From Xanthomonas sp. DAR 35659 (lineage in GTDB: Bacteria > Pseudomonadota > Gammaproteobacteria > Xanthomonadales > Xanthomonadaceae), in contig NZ_CP162488.1 of NCBI RefSeq assembly GCF_041242975.1, forward strand, positions 5,351,251-5,415,250: 64,000 nt of DNA, written 5' to 3'. Positions 49,774 to 58,535 of this stretch are shown piece by piece (positions within the stretch are counted from its first letter, which is position 1; every line of letters starts with the position of its first letter). The translations under genes were made by a program, and so were the position numbers. A model generated the notes under the pieces. It saw nothing but the letters and a program-made list of their open reading frames with translations, ran no database searches and was not told where the DNA came from.

Positions 49774-50169
49774 TCACCGCGGCGGCGCCGCCAACTCCCT
49801 GGCGCTGAGATAGCTGTCGCCGTTGCTGTCCTGCTTGCGGAAGCGCGCGGTCAGCGTCGCCTGGTGCTGCGCCCGGGTGATCGGCGTGCCACGGCCGCCG
49901 GGCAGTTCGGCGGGGCCGAGCACGCCGTCGTGGTCCAGGTCGCGGGCGTCGAAGGCGTAGCTCATCCAGGCCAGGTACTCGTCCAGGCTGACGCGGCCGT
50001 CGCCGTCGCGGTCCATGCGTTGCAGGTAGCCGCCGGTGGTGTCGACCGCCTGCGCGGCAGCCATGCCGGTCGCGCCGCTCAGCGCGGCCAGCAGGACCAG
50101 CGCGGCCTTGAACGACGAACGCCGCACGAGGCGGCGTTCGCGAAACAAGGCCGGGACGCCGCGGCTCAT
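49774..50169 (-). CDS. Exported EF-hand calcium-binding protein
   Basis: Protein of 131 residues with a signal peptide (about 14-38, FKAALVLLAALSGATGMAAAQA) and three EF-hand loops: DRDGDGRVSLDE, DLDHDGVLGPAE and DSNGDSYLSARE. The first two have all acidic positions; the third is weaker. Presumably a periplasmic calcium-binding protein. ATG 50169 overlaps the desaturase stop by 4 bp, so it is co-translated with it. A longer in-frame start upstream lies within the desaturase and adds no sensible sequence. Confidence 0.85.
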   Translation of the reverse strand: MSRGVPALFRERRLVRRSSFKAALVLLAALSGATGMAAAQAVDTTGGYLQRMDRDGDGRVSLDEYLAWMSYAFDARDLDHDGVLGPAELPGGRGTPITRAQHQATLTARFRKQDSNGDSYLSARELAAPPR

Positions 50170-51362
50170 GCCAGTGCGTAGCCCTTCAGGCGCGCGGCAT
50201 AGGCCTGCAGGGCGGCGATGCCGCTGGCTTCGGCGTCGTGGCACCAGGCCTGCAGTTGCTTCAGGCGCTCGCTGGCGTCGTGGCTGCGCGCTTCCAGCAG
50301 CGCGGCCAGGCGCGCGCGGTGCTCGACCAGGGTGCGCATGCGCGGGCGCTGCGCGACCCAGCGCTCCAGTTGTTCGCGCGCGTCCGGCTTGAGCCAGCGG
50401 CCGTCGTCGACCAGGCCCTTGCGCAGACGCCGCGGCAGCAGCTTGCGCAGCTTGGCGCCGGCCTGCGCGGCTTCTTCCCGCAGCGCCGGGGCGAAGACGT
50501 TGCGCTGGTAGTCGGTCATCGCCTGGAAGCGGTGCGAGAGCAGCGCGCGCAAGGTGTCCGCGTCGGGCACGGCGATGTTCGGGCGCACGTCCAGGGTCGG
50601 CGCCACGCGCAGGATCTTGGCCAGGCGCAGCGCGGCCAGCATGCGGATCGCGATCCAGCCGATGTCCAGTTCCCAGCGCCGCATCGAGAAGCGCGCCGAG
50701 CTGGGGAAGGCGTGATGGTTGTTGTGCAGTTCCTCACCGCCGATCCACAACGCCCACGGGGTCAGGTTGGTGGAGGTGTCGGCGGACTCGAAGTTGCGGT
50801 AGCCCCACCAGTGGCCGAGGCCGTTGATCACGCCGGCCGCCCAGAACGGGATCCACGCCATCTGCAGCGCCCACAGCGCGATGCCGGGCAGGCCGAACAG
50901 CAGGAAGTTGAACGCGAACAGCGCGATCGGACCCCAGTTCGCGTGCGGGGTGTACAGGTGGCGCTCGATCCAGTCGTCCGGCGCGCCCTTGCCGTACTGC
51001 TCGATGTCGCCGCGCATGCTCCGCGCTTCGCGGTACAGCTCCACGCCGCGCCAGAACACGCGGCCGATGCCCTTGGTCTGCGGGCTGTGCGGGTCTTCGT
51101 CGGTCTCGACCTTGGCGTGGTGCTTGCGATGGATCGCCACCCACTCCTTGGTGATCATCGAGGTGGTGAACCAGGTCCAGAAGCGGAAGACGTGCGACAG
51201 CAGCGGATGGAAGTCCACGCCGCGATGGGCCTGGCTGCGGTGCAGGTACAAGGTCACCGCGAAGATGGTCAGCTGCGTGAACAGCAGCAGCACCGCCAAC
51301 ATGCCCCACCAGCCGAGGCCGAGTAGGCCGGAGCTGAGGAAGTCGAGGATCGCGTCGGACAT
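50166..51362 (-). CDS. Membrane acyl-CoA/fatty-acid desaturase
   Basis: Membrane di-iron desaturase of 398 residues. The histidine boxes are HRSQAH, HRKHH and HNNHH, with HANW between. Helices include LLGLGWWGMLAVLLLFTQLTIFAV and WGPIALFAFNFLLFGLPGIAL. It probably introduces a cis double bond into a membrane acyl chain. The C-terminal 130 residues are a charged helical extension (REEAAQAGAKLRKLLPRRLR and following) beyond the catalytic core. ATG 51362 is used because the hydrophobic N-terminus follows; an upstream frame start adds 41 unlikely residues. Confidence 0.9.
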   Translation of the reverse strand: MSDAILDFLSSGLLGLGWWGMLAVLLLFTQLTIFAVTLYLHRSQAHRGVDFHPLLSHVFRFWTWFTTSMITKEWVAIHRKHHAKVETDEDPHSPQTKGIGRVFWRGVELYREARSMRGDIEQYGKGAPDDWIERHLYTPHANWGPIALFAFNFLLFGLPGIALWALQMAWIPFWAAGVINGLGHWWGYRNFESADTSTNLTPWALWIGGEELHNNHHAFPSSARFSMRRWELDIGWIAIRMLAALRLAKILRVAPTLDVRPNIAVPDADTLRALLSHRFQAMTDYQRNVFAPALREEAAQAGAKLRKLLPRRLRKGLVDDGRWLKPDAREQLERWVAQRPRMRTLVEHRARLAALLEARSHDASERLKQLQAWCHDAEASGIAALQAYAARLKGYALA

Positions 51363-51503
51363 TGCCAGAACTCCAGGCCGGTGAAGGCGTGCGCCAGTGG
51401 GTATGGGAGACATGATGGGGGTAGTGGCGGCAAACTTCACCCATCGCCTGCGTACGGTATTCAGCCGCTGCGCGTTCTCGGTCACAAAACGGTTTCACTT
51501 TTC

Positions 51504-52343
51504 ATGTCCGTCGCCGTTCCCGATGCAAACCCCGTGCCGGCCGCCACGCCGCTGATCGAACTGGACCGCGCCAGCGTGGTCCGCGGCCAGGTGCGCGTGC
51601 TGCACGCGCTCAGCCTGCGCATCGCGCTCGGCCAGCACACCGCGATCCTCGGCCCGAACGGCTGCGGCAAGTCGTCGTTCATCAAGCTGATCACGCGCGA
51701 GTTGTACCCGCTGGCACGGGCCGGCGAAGCGCCGCCGGTGCGGGTGCTGGGGCAAAGCCGCTGGCAGGTGGATCGCCTGCGCAGCCAGTTGGGCATCGTC
51801 ACCAGCGATCTCAGCGTCAATCTCGCCGACATGCCGGGGCTGGACGTGGAGAGCGCGGTGCTGTCCAGCTTCTTCGCCAGCTACGTGGTGCCGCCGTACC
51901 GCGAGGTGAGCGACGCGATGCGCGACCGCGCGCGCGAGGCGCTGCAGTTGGCGCGCGCGTTGCCGCTGCTGCGACGGCAGTACGCGGAGTTGTCGGCCGG
52001 CGAGACCCGGCGCGTGCTGATCGCACGGGCGTTGGTCAACCGGCCGCAGGCGCTGCTGCTGGACGAACCGAGTACCGGGCTGGACCTGGTCGCGCGCCAG
52101 CATCTGCTGGCGACGATGCGCGACCTGGCCCGGCAGGGCATCACCCTGGTGCTGGTGACCCATCACATCGAGGAAATCGTGCCGGAGATCGAGCGCGTGA
52201 TTCTGCTGCGCGACGGCCAGGTGTACGCCGACGGCGGACGCGAGGCGTTGCTGGCGGACGCGCCGCTGTCGGCGGTGTTCGGCGGCGCGGTGCGGGTGCG
52301 TCGCGACGGTGCGACCTACAGCGCGAGCGTCGCCGAGCAATAG
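51504..52343 (+). CDS. ABC transporter ATP-binding protein (ModF/YlmA-like)
   Basis: Single ABC domain of 279 residues. Walker A is GPNGCGKSS, the signature is LSAGETRRV, Walker B ALLLDEPS, and the H-loop lies in VTHHIEEI. It has no fused membrane domain, and no permease gene is next to it, so its partner is elsewhere or it has a non-transport role. The VTHHIEEIVPEIERVILLRDG pattern resembles YlmA-type ATPases with a partner-free context. ATG 51504 follows a weak ribosome-binding site; it is divergent from the desaturase gene. Confidence 0.85.
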   Translation: MSVAVPDANPVPAATPLIELDRASVVRGQVRVLHALSLRIALGQHTAILGPNGCGKSSFIKLITRELYPLARAGEAPPVRVLGQSRWQVDRLRSQLGIVTSDLSVNLADMPGLDVESAVLSSFFASYVVPPYREVSDAMRDRAREALQLARALPLLRRQYAELSAGETRRVLIARALVNRPQALLLDEPSTGLDLVARQHLLATMRDLARQGITLVLVTHHIEEIVPEIERVILLRDGQVYADGGREALLADAPLSAVFGGAVRVRRDGATYSASVAEQ

Positions 52344-52576
52344 CCCGACGGGACGTCGTGGAGATGGACCGGCGGGGCGCGCAGGCGCGCGGTTGCATGC
52401 GGCCTGCTGTGCATGGGGTCGTCCGTCGGGGATCCAGCGCGAACCTGCCGCATCGGCGGATCGGCGCCGGCCGGTCCTGCTGCAGGTGCGTCAGGCCGCG
52501 GGAGCCGAGGCAGGCGGGGCTTGCTCGACAGCGGCTGCGGCCAGGCCCGGCGGCGACGTGACGGCTATACGCCCGC

Positions 52577-53491
52577 TCAACGCGCGAGCGGACTGTGGAT
52601 CTCGGCGATGTAGCCGCCGGGGAACTCCACCACCGCGCTGCGCCGGTCCTGCGCGGCGAATGGCGCCACCAGCACCTGCACGCCGGCGGCCTTGGCCTTG
52701 TCCAGGGTCTGCTGCAGGTCCTCGACCTCGTAGCCGGTGGTCTCGCGCCCGTACGGATACGGCAGGTGGCCATCGCTCACCGCCACCGTGGTCTTGCCGA
52801 AGTCCGACAGCAGGCGGATACGCCGGTAGCGCTCGCCGGGGCGGCCGATCTCCTGGCCCGGCGCCTGCCGCGCATCGTCCACGACCTTGCCGCGGGAGAA
52901 GGCCAGGAAGCTGCGCACGAAGGCATCGGCACGGTCCGGCGACATGTACACACGGTTCTCCGGCAGGGTCCGGAACGGCGCATACGACGGTGTCCTGGTG
53001 TGCCAGTACAACTGCGTGTTGACCCCGCCCGGCCATTGCACCACCGCATCGCGGCCGATCGGATCGGGGAACGGCGCGACCAGCACATCGGCACCGGCGG
53101 CGCGCGCGGCGGCCACCGCCTGGTCCATGTCGCGCACCAGCAGGCCGTTGCGCTCGGCGCCGAAGGGATACGGGACCGGCGTGGTGAAGCCGAACAGCGA
53201 GACCGTGCCGACCGGCGTCTGCAGCAGTCGCGAGGTGGTGCTGCTCGGGGTCGGCGTCACCGTCGCCACCACCTGGCGCGTGCTGCTGCCGCCGAACGTG
53301 GCCAGGAAGCTGACGACGAAGCGGTCCACGTCGGCCGGGGCCACGTACACATGGGTGGTGCCGTACTGCGGCGCGACCGCGACCGCCGGCGTGGCGGCGG
53401 CAGGCGCGGCAGGCGGCGGCGCCACGGCGGCGAGTGCGGGCAGCGCGCACAGCCAGACCGACAGCACGGCGGCGACGACTTTCAGACGCAT
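52577..53491 (-). CDS. Exported two-domain glyoxalase/VOC-like protein
   Basis: Protein of 304 residues with a signal peptide (about 1-23, VVAAVLSVWLCALPALAAVA). Two VOC-like halves are visible, each ending in a similar strand-turn-strand: PFPDPIGRDAVVQWPGGVNTQLYW and PFAAQDRRSAVVEFPGGYIAEIH. The first residues of each half (THVYVAPADVDRFVVSFLATFGG; RVYMSPDRADAFVRSFLAF) also match. The metal-ligand pattern is not clear, so no enzyme activity is proposed. ATG 53491 has GAGG about nine bases upstream; ATG 53500 would put that site too close. Stands between the ABC ATPase and the DUF4832 gene. Confidence 0.72.
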   Translation of the reverse strand: MRLKVVAAVLSVWLCALPALAAVAPPPAAPAAATPAVAVAPQYGTTHVYVAPADVDRFVVSFLATFGGSSTRQVVATVTPTPSSTTSRLLQTPVGTVSLFGFTTPVPYPFGAERNGLLVRDMDQAVAAARAAGADVLVAPFPDPIGRDAVVQWPGGVNTQLYWHTRTPSYAPFRTLPENRVYMSPDRADAFVRSFLAFSRGKVVDDARQAPGQEIGRPGERYRRIRLLSDFGKTTVAVSDGHLPYPYGRETTGYEVEDLQQTLDKAKAAGVQVLVAPFAAQDRRSAVVEFPGGYIAEIHSPLAR

Positions 53492-53644
53492 GCGGAACAT
53501 CCTCGGCTGGCGACGACGCCGGCGCCGCACGGCGGCACCGGTAGCCGGCACCCGATGCGCCGGCGTTCGCATGCTGCGCGCCGCCGCCGTGGCGGTCTTG
53601 GAAATTCGCGCGGTGTTGCGCCGCCGACGCCGCGGCGCCGCCGC

Positions 53645-55090
53645 TCAGAGCACCTGCACCTGGCCCAGCGGCAGGCGCCGCTCGCTGTCCTGGCCGTCGT
53701 TCTGCGGCGCGATATGGCGACGTCCCGGGGCGTCGTCGGCCAGCGCCATGCGCAGCGCGTAGCTGCCCGCCGGCAGCGACGCCGGCACGGTGAAGCTGGC
53801 GCTGCGGCTGAGCGTGGCGCCCGGCATGACTTCGCCGAGCGCGATGCCGGCCACGGTGGCGCGCGCGCGGGTGCTGCCATCGGCCGCCACCCAGTGCAGT
53901 TCGACGTGGTAGCCCTGGTACAGCGGCGCCGAACCCTGGTTGCTCATGTCTAGTTGCAAGGTGGCCTGCTGGCCGCGCGTCTGCGTGTCCGGCCAAGTCG
54001 CCTTGGCCACCGCCAGGCGATAGCCCAGGTCGCGCTTGATCTCGCGCAGCTTGGCGGCGTTGCCGCTGGTTTCGTGCGCGCCGGCCGGGCCGAGGAAGCT
54101 GAAGTGGTAGTCGCGCAACAGCTTGCGGATGTCGGCGGTGCGGTTGATCCAGGTGCTCTTCTGGTTGGCGTTGGGACTCTCGCCGCTGATCGGGCTCACC
54201 ATCCAGTTCTGGCGCGCGGCCGGCACTTCGTTGCTCAGGCCGTACTCCAGGTTCCACCAGCCGTCGTCGCTGCAACTGGGCATGGCCGGGCTGAAGGCGG
54301 CGCAGCTGGCGGTGAAGGACGGGAAGTAGTCCTCGTGGAAGCCGAACATGGCCGAGCCCACGTCGGACTGGCGCGCGTAGCGAGTCTGCAGCGGCGTGCG
54401 GGTGAACGCGGCGACGTAGGCATCGCGGATCAGCGCGCGTGTCTGCGCGTTCGGCTGCAGGTCCTCGCAGCCGCTGGTGTGCCACTCGCCCCAGAAGCCG
54501 AGCAGCCCCACCTGGATCGCGGTGATGCGCGGATCGCCGTCGTAGCGCGCGGCCAGCGCCGCGACGAACTGGCGCATCTGCTCGCGCGCATTGGGGTTGT
54601 TGTAGTCCAGGCTGCGGATCGGGCCGTCGCCATCGCAGCTGGCGCGCGCCGCGAAGGGAATGGACAGCGGCGCCTGTTCGAGGAACTTGGGATAGTCGCG
54701 CTCGTTCTCGCCGCCGGTGTAGTGCGCGTCGATCTGGCTGCCGGCGCTGTCGGGATAGTCGGCGACCGGGCGCAACACGAAGGTGGCGAGCGGATCGTCG
54801 TTGAGGATGGGCTGCAGGTAATGGGTCTCGATCGCCTGCCAGTCGAAGACCTGGTCGGCGGTCTCGATCATTCGCCACGGCAGATACACGTGGTAGATGT
54901 GCGCGCCGTGGAAATTGTCCACGCCGCCATCGGCGGCGTAGGAGCTGCCCCACAGCATGAACCCGCGATGTGGGTTGTCGAACTCCTGGGTGGACACCGC
55001 CGGCGTCAACGTACCGGCCTGCGCGCAGGCGGTGCCGAGCAGACAAGCGATGGCGAGGGACAGGCGGCGGGAAGCGGAACGTGGCGACAT
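53645..55090 (-). CDS. Exported DUF4874/DUF4832 protein (glycoside-hydrolase-like)
   Basis: Protein of 481 residues with a signal peptide (about 1-25, ending AQAGTL). The first two thirds (NPHRGFMLWGSSYAADGG, YHVYLPWRMIETADQVFDWQ, IQVGLLGFWGEWHTSG) look like a TIM-barrel fold as in DUF4874, followed by DUF4832 (STWINRTADIRKLLRDYHF, NQGSAPLYQGYHVELHW) and a C-terminal beta-sandwich. GFWGEWH is reminiscent of a glycosidase acid/base site, but no activity is established. ATG 55090 is chosen because it starts the signal peptide. Confidence 0.8.
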   Translation of the reverse strand: MSPRSASRRLSLAIACLLGTACAQAGTLTPAVSTQEFDNPHRGFMLWGSSYAADGGVDNFHGAHIYHVYLPWRMIETADQVFDWQAIETHYLQPILNDDPLATFVLRPVADYPDSAGSQIDAHYTGGENERDYPKFLEQAPLSIPFAARASCDGDGPIRSLDYNNPNAREQMRQFVAALAARYDGDPRITAIQVGLLGFWGEWHTSGCEDLQPNAQTRALIRDAYVAAFTRTPLQTRYARQSDVGSAMFGFHEDYFPSFTASCAAFSPAMPSCSDDGWWNLEYGLSNEVPAARQNWMVSPISGESPNANQKSTWINRTADIRKLLRDYHFSFLGPAGAHETSGNAAKLREIKRDLGYRLAVAKATWPDTQTRGQQATLQLDMSNQGSAPLYQGYHVELHWVAADGSTRARATVAGIALGEVMPGATLSRSASFTVPASLPAGSYALRMALADDAPGRRHIAPQNDGQDSERRLPLGQVQVL

Positions 55091-55639
55091 GGGGCGACCT
55101 CTGCGTGCTGGGGATGGGCGGCGGGGGACGTGGCGGGGGGACGGACATCGCGCGGTGCCGCCCCGCTGCCGCGGCAATGGCATCGGCGACGCGGGGTGCT
55201 TGCCGTTCGACCGGGCGGCGTTGCGTATGTAGGAAGGCGGATGCGCTTGCGGCAGCGCGCTGGCGTTCGGTGCGCAGCGCGATGCAACGAAACCGAGCCT
55301 ATTTTATGTTTCGTTATGCATCAATAACGCAAGATAACGAAATTACATCTGTCTACCTGGGTGGACTGGATGTTTGATGGCTGCCACCGTTTGGCTGCAG
55401 CGGCGGGCCCGGTCGCGGGCGTTGGCGTGGAGTCCGGCACGGCAGCCACACCCGAAGGACGCTGCGCGTCGCAAGGGACATGGACACAGGCGCACGTAGC
55501 GCGGCGCTCGACGCGCATGGCGATAGAGAAAGGGACCCGTGCAGCACACGGGCGCGCCGCGATGCCAGCGCATGCGGATCGCCCGGTCAGGGCTTGCGCG
55601 GTAGTGCGGCCGGCGGCGGGATGACCGAATTCGCCGCGG
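55091..55639. other. Long gap with an AT-rich inverted-repeat site
   Basis: A 549-bp non-coding gap between the DUF4832 gene and the HxlR regulator. It holds the CGTTAT/ATAACG site at 55309-55342. Open frames crossing 55361-55620 have no family features and are probably not genes. Confidence 0.6.
55309..55342. promoter_or_regulatory. Nested inverted repeats of CGTTAT half-sites
   Basis: TTTCGTTAT (55309-55317) is the inverse of ATAACGAAA (55334-55342); between them CGTTAT-GCATCA-ATAACG (55312-55329) forms a second inverted repeat. A further AACGAAA is at 55286. It is AT-rich and lies about 220 bp upstream of the DUF4832 gene, so it may be an operator. Confidence 0.5.
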
Positions 55640-56101
55640 CTAGGCGCGGCGGCGGATCTCCGAGGCCGCCGCGGTCTCGGGCGGCGCGGCGGCAAACGCC
55701 GCGCGCGCGGCGCGGACATCGCCATGGTGGGCTTCCGCCCAGCGCACCAACTGCGCCAGCGGTTCGCTCAAGGAGCGGCCCAGCGGCGTCAGCCGGTACT
55801 CCACGCCCGGCGGCACCAGCGGCAGCACCGCGCGCGCGACCAGCCCCTCGCGCTGCAGGTCGCGCAGGGTCTGGGTCAGCATGCGCTGGGAGATGTCCGG
55901 CACCGCGCGGCGCAACTCGCCGAAACGGTGCGGGCGCTCGGCCAGCAGCATCAGGAGCAGCGTGCTCCACTTGTCGCCGATCTGCCCGAGCACGTCGCGC
56001 ACCGGGCATTGGTCGATGGCCACCCCGGCGCGCTGGTAATCATGCAACTGCTGGCTCAATCGCCGCTCGGAGGCGGCCGGCGGCGGCGTGGCGGTGTCCA
56101 T
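55640..56101 (-). CDS. HxlR-family transcriptional regulator
   Basis: Winged-helix regulator of 153 residues. HxlR hallmarks are [22 protein letters not shown] (with the conserved Cys), [30 protein letters not shown] and [12 protein letters not shown]. Divergent from a reductase gene of the QorB type over 134 bp, the usual arrangement of a redox- or quinone-responsive HxlR regulator (QorR, YodB) with its target; the cysteine may be the sensor. ATG 56101 is preferred over an upstream GTG because AGGT lies ahead of it. Confidence 0.9.
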   Translation of the reverse strand: MDTATPPPAASERRLSQQLHDYQRAGVAIDQCPVRDVLGQIGDKWSTLLLMLLAERPHRFGELRRAVPDISQRMLTQTLRDLQREGLVARAVLPLVPPGVEYRLTPLGRSLSEPLAQLVRWAEAHHGDVRAARAAFAAAPPETAAASEIRRRA

Positions 56102-56235
56102 GCTGGTTACCTGCACGTAATCAGGGGCGGAAAAAGTGCCGTCTTTACAGCGCGGCGCCGGTCTCTAGGATAGACCAGGTTCCTTTTTCAGACCAATGTC
56201 GCTTGCCGACACCCTTCGCCTTCAGGAGACCCGCC

Positions 56236-57141
56236 ATGTCCACCTCTTCCGATTCCCTGCTCGTCACCGGCGCCGGTGGCCACTTCGGCCAGCGCGTGCT
56301 CGCGCACCTGCTCGACACCCTGCGGGTGGCGCCGTCGCGGGTGGTGGCGATGACCCGCCAGCCCGAGCGCCTGGCCGCCTGGGCCGCGCGCGGCGTGGTG
56401 GTGCGCCAGGGCGATTTCGATGACGCCGCCTCGCTGGATGCCGCGTTCCACGGGGCCGGCCGGGTGCTGCTGATCAGCACCGACGCACTGGATCGTCCCG
56501 GGCACCGCCTGCAGCAGCACCAGGCCGCGATCGCCGCCGCCGAGCGCGCCGGCGCGAGCCATCTGGTCTACACCTCCTGCCCTGAACCGCACGGCTCGCC
56601 GTTGCTGCTGGCCGCCGACCATGCCGGCACCGAGGACAGCCTGACCGCCAGCGCCCTGCCCGCCTGGACCGTGCTGCGCAACCACTGGTACTTCGAGAAC
56701 CTGTTCATGAGCCTGCCGTCGGTGCTGGCCTCCGGCCACTGGTACAGCGCGGCCGGCGACGGCGGCATCGCCCACATCGCCCGCGACGACCTGGCCCGCG
56801 CGGCCGCGGTCGCGTTGGCGAGCGGCGACGGCAAGCGCACGCTCACCCTCAGCGGTGCGCGCGCCTACACCACCGCCGAGATCGCCGCGTTGGTCGCGCA
56901 GGTGCTGGACGTGCGGATCCAGGTGGTGCCGGTACCGGTCGAGGGCCTGGTGCAGGGCATGGTCGGCGCCGGCCTGCCCGAGCCGGTCGCGCGCATCTAT
57001 GCCTCGTTCGACACCAACACGGCGGCCGGCCGTGTCGCCACCGTGACCGGCGCCTACCAGGCGTTGACCGGGCAGGCGCCGCTGCCGTTCGAACAGTGGC
57101 TGCAGGACCAGCGCGCGCAGTTGGCGGCGTTGAAGCCGTAA
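56236..57141 (+). CDS. NmrA-type NAD(P)-binding oxidoreductase (quinone reductase QorB-like)
   Basis: Atypical short-chain dehydrogenase of 301 residues. The nucleotide-binding site is LLVTGAGGHFGQRV, and later blocks (LVYTSCPEP, TVLRNHWYFENLF, GDGGIAHIARDDLARAAAVAL) match the NmrA/QOR2 group, which reduces quinones with NADPH. AGGAG precedes ATG 56236. It is divergent from the HxlR regulator, which probably controls it. Confidence 0.9.
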   Translation: MSTSSDSLLVTGAGGHFGQRVLAHLLDTLRVAPSRVVAMTRQPERLAAWAARGVVVRQGDFDDAASLDAAFHGAGRVLLISTDALDRPGHRLQQHQAAIAAAERAGASHLVYTSCPEPHGSPLLLAADHAGTEDSLTASALPAWTVLRNHWYFENLFMSLPSVLASGHWYSAAGDGGIAHIARDDLARAAAVALASGDGKRTLTLSGARAYTTAEIAALVAQVLDVRIQVVPVPVEGLVQGMVGAGLPEPVARIYASFDTNTAAGRVATVTGAYQALTGQAPLPFEQWLQDQRAQLAALKP

Positions 57142-57168
57142 CCGCGCTGCACAGCGTACGGCCGCGCG

Positions 57169-58512
57169 CTACTTGCCGATGCAGAAGCTGGAGAAGATCC
57201 GCCCGAGCAGGTCGTCGGCGCTGAGCGTGCCGACGATCTCGCCGAGCGCGGCGTGGGCCAGGCGCAGTTCCTCGGCGGCCAGTTCCAGGCGTTCGTAGTC
57301 CAGTTCCGCCGCGGCCGCCGCAGCGTGCGTGGCCGCGCGTTGCAGCGCCTCGACGTGACGCGCGCGCGCGGAGAACTCGCCGTCGCTGCCCTCGCCCGCC
57401 GCGACGCCGGCGATGGCGCGCAACTGCGCGTGCAGTTGCTCCAGTCCACTGCCGGTGGCGGCGGAGACATAGACGCGATCGTCGCTGGCCGCGGGCACGG
57501 TGGCGAGCAGATCGCTCTTGTTGTGGATCCACAGGCGCTGCGGCACGTCGGCGATGGCATCGGCGATCGCCGCATGGCCCGCCTCGGCGTCGCGCGCGTC
57601 GAGCACGACCAGCGCCAGATCGGCGCGCTGCAATTCCTGCCGCGCGCGGCGCATGCCCTCGCGCTCGATCGCATCGCCGCCGTCGCGCAGACCGGCGGTG
57701 TCGACCAGGGTCAGTTCCACGCCATCCAGGCGCACGGTCTCGTGCAAGGTGTCGCGGGTGGTGCCGGCGATGTCGGTGACGATGGCGCGCTCGCTGCCGG
57801 CCAGCGCGTTGAGCAGGGAACTCTTGCCGGCGTTCGGCGGCCCCACCAGCACCGCGTGCAGGCCATCGCGCAGGCGCCGGCCGCGTTCGGCCTCGGCGGT
57901 GAGCCGCGCCAGGTCGGTGCGCACCTGCTCCAGGCCGGCACGGACCTGCGCGCCGCCCAGCGTGTCCAGTGGCTCGTCGGCGAAATCGATCGCCGCCTCG
58001 ATGTGGATGCGCAGGCGGATCAGCTGTTCGGCCAGATCGTCGACGCGGCGCGAGAACACACCGTCCAGCGAGCGCCGCGCCGCGCGTGCCGCACGCAGGT
58101 CGCCGGCGGCGATCAGGTCGGCGATGGCTTCGGCCTGGGCCAGGTCCAGCTTGCGGTTGAGGAAGGCGCGCTCGCTGAATTCGCCCGGGCGCGCCGGCCG
58201 CGCGCCGAGTTCGCAGCAGCGCGCCACCAGATGCCGCAGCAACACCGGGCTGCCATGCGCCTGCAGCTCCAGCACGTCCTCGCCGGTGAAGCTGCGCGGC
58301 GCCGGAAACCACAGCGCGATGCCGTCGTCCACGATCGCGCCGTGCGCGTCGCGAAAGCGCGCGTAGCGGGCGCTGCGCGGCACCAGCGCGCCAAGCCCCA
58401 GTCCCGCGGCGACGGCCGCCGCCGCCGGGCCGGACACGCGCACCACGCCGACACCGCCCGCCCCCGGGGCAGTGGCGATGGCGGCGATGGTGTCGGTGGC
58501 GGAGGACGACAT
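57169..58512 (-). CDS. mnmE: tRNA modification GTPase MnmE
   Basis: GTPase of 447 residues that, with MnmG, modifies the wobble uridine of certain tRNAs. N-terminal [22 protein letters not shown] and [13 protein letters not shown] form the folate-binding domain. The G domain has [28 protein letters not shown] and NKSD, and the protein ends in CIGK as required for activity. ATG 58512 gives the standard N-terminus. In many gammaproteobacteria it directly follows yidC; here a large lipoprotein gene sits between them. Confidence 0.98.
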   Translation of the reverse strand: MSSSATDTIAAIATAPGAGGVGVVRVSGPAAAAVAAGLGLGALVPRSARYARFRDAHGAIVDDGIALWFPAPRSFTGEDVLELQAHGSPVLLRHLVARCCELGARPARPGEFSERAFLNRKLDLAQAEAIADLIAAGDLRAARAARRSLDGVFSRRVDDLAEQLIRLRIHIEAAIDFADEPLDTLGGAQVRAGLEQVRTDLARLTAEAERGRRLRDGLHAVLVGPPNAGKSSLLNALAGSERAIVTDIAGTTRDTLHETVRLDGVELTLVDTAGLRDGGDAIEREGMRRARQELQRADLALVVLDARDAEAGHAAIADAIADVPQRLWIHNKSDLLATVPAASDDRVYVSAATGSGLEQLHAQLRAIAGVAAGEGSDGEFSARARHVEALQRAATHAAAAAAELDYERLELAAEELRLAHAALGEIVGTLSADDLLGRIFSSFCIGK

Positions 58513-58535
58513 GGCGGAGACAGCGCTGCGATGAA

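Noticed and set aside
52344..52576. Short frames between the ABC ATPase and the VOC-like gene
   Set aside because: Products of 66-67 residues rich in Arg, Gly and Cys without start signals; regarded as non-coding.
56102..56235. Inverted A-run/T-run motif (GGAAAAAG, CCTTTTTC) in the HxlR-reductase gap as operator
   Set aside because: The two halves match only imperfectly and are about 55 bp apart; too weak to claim as a binding site, although some operator must exist in this gap.
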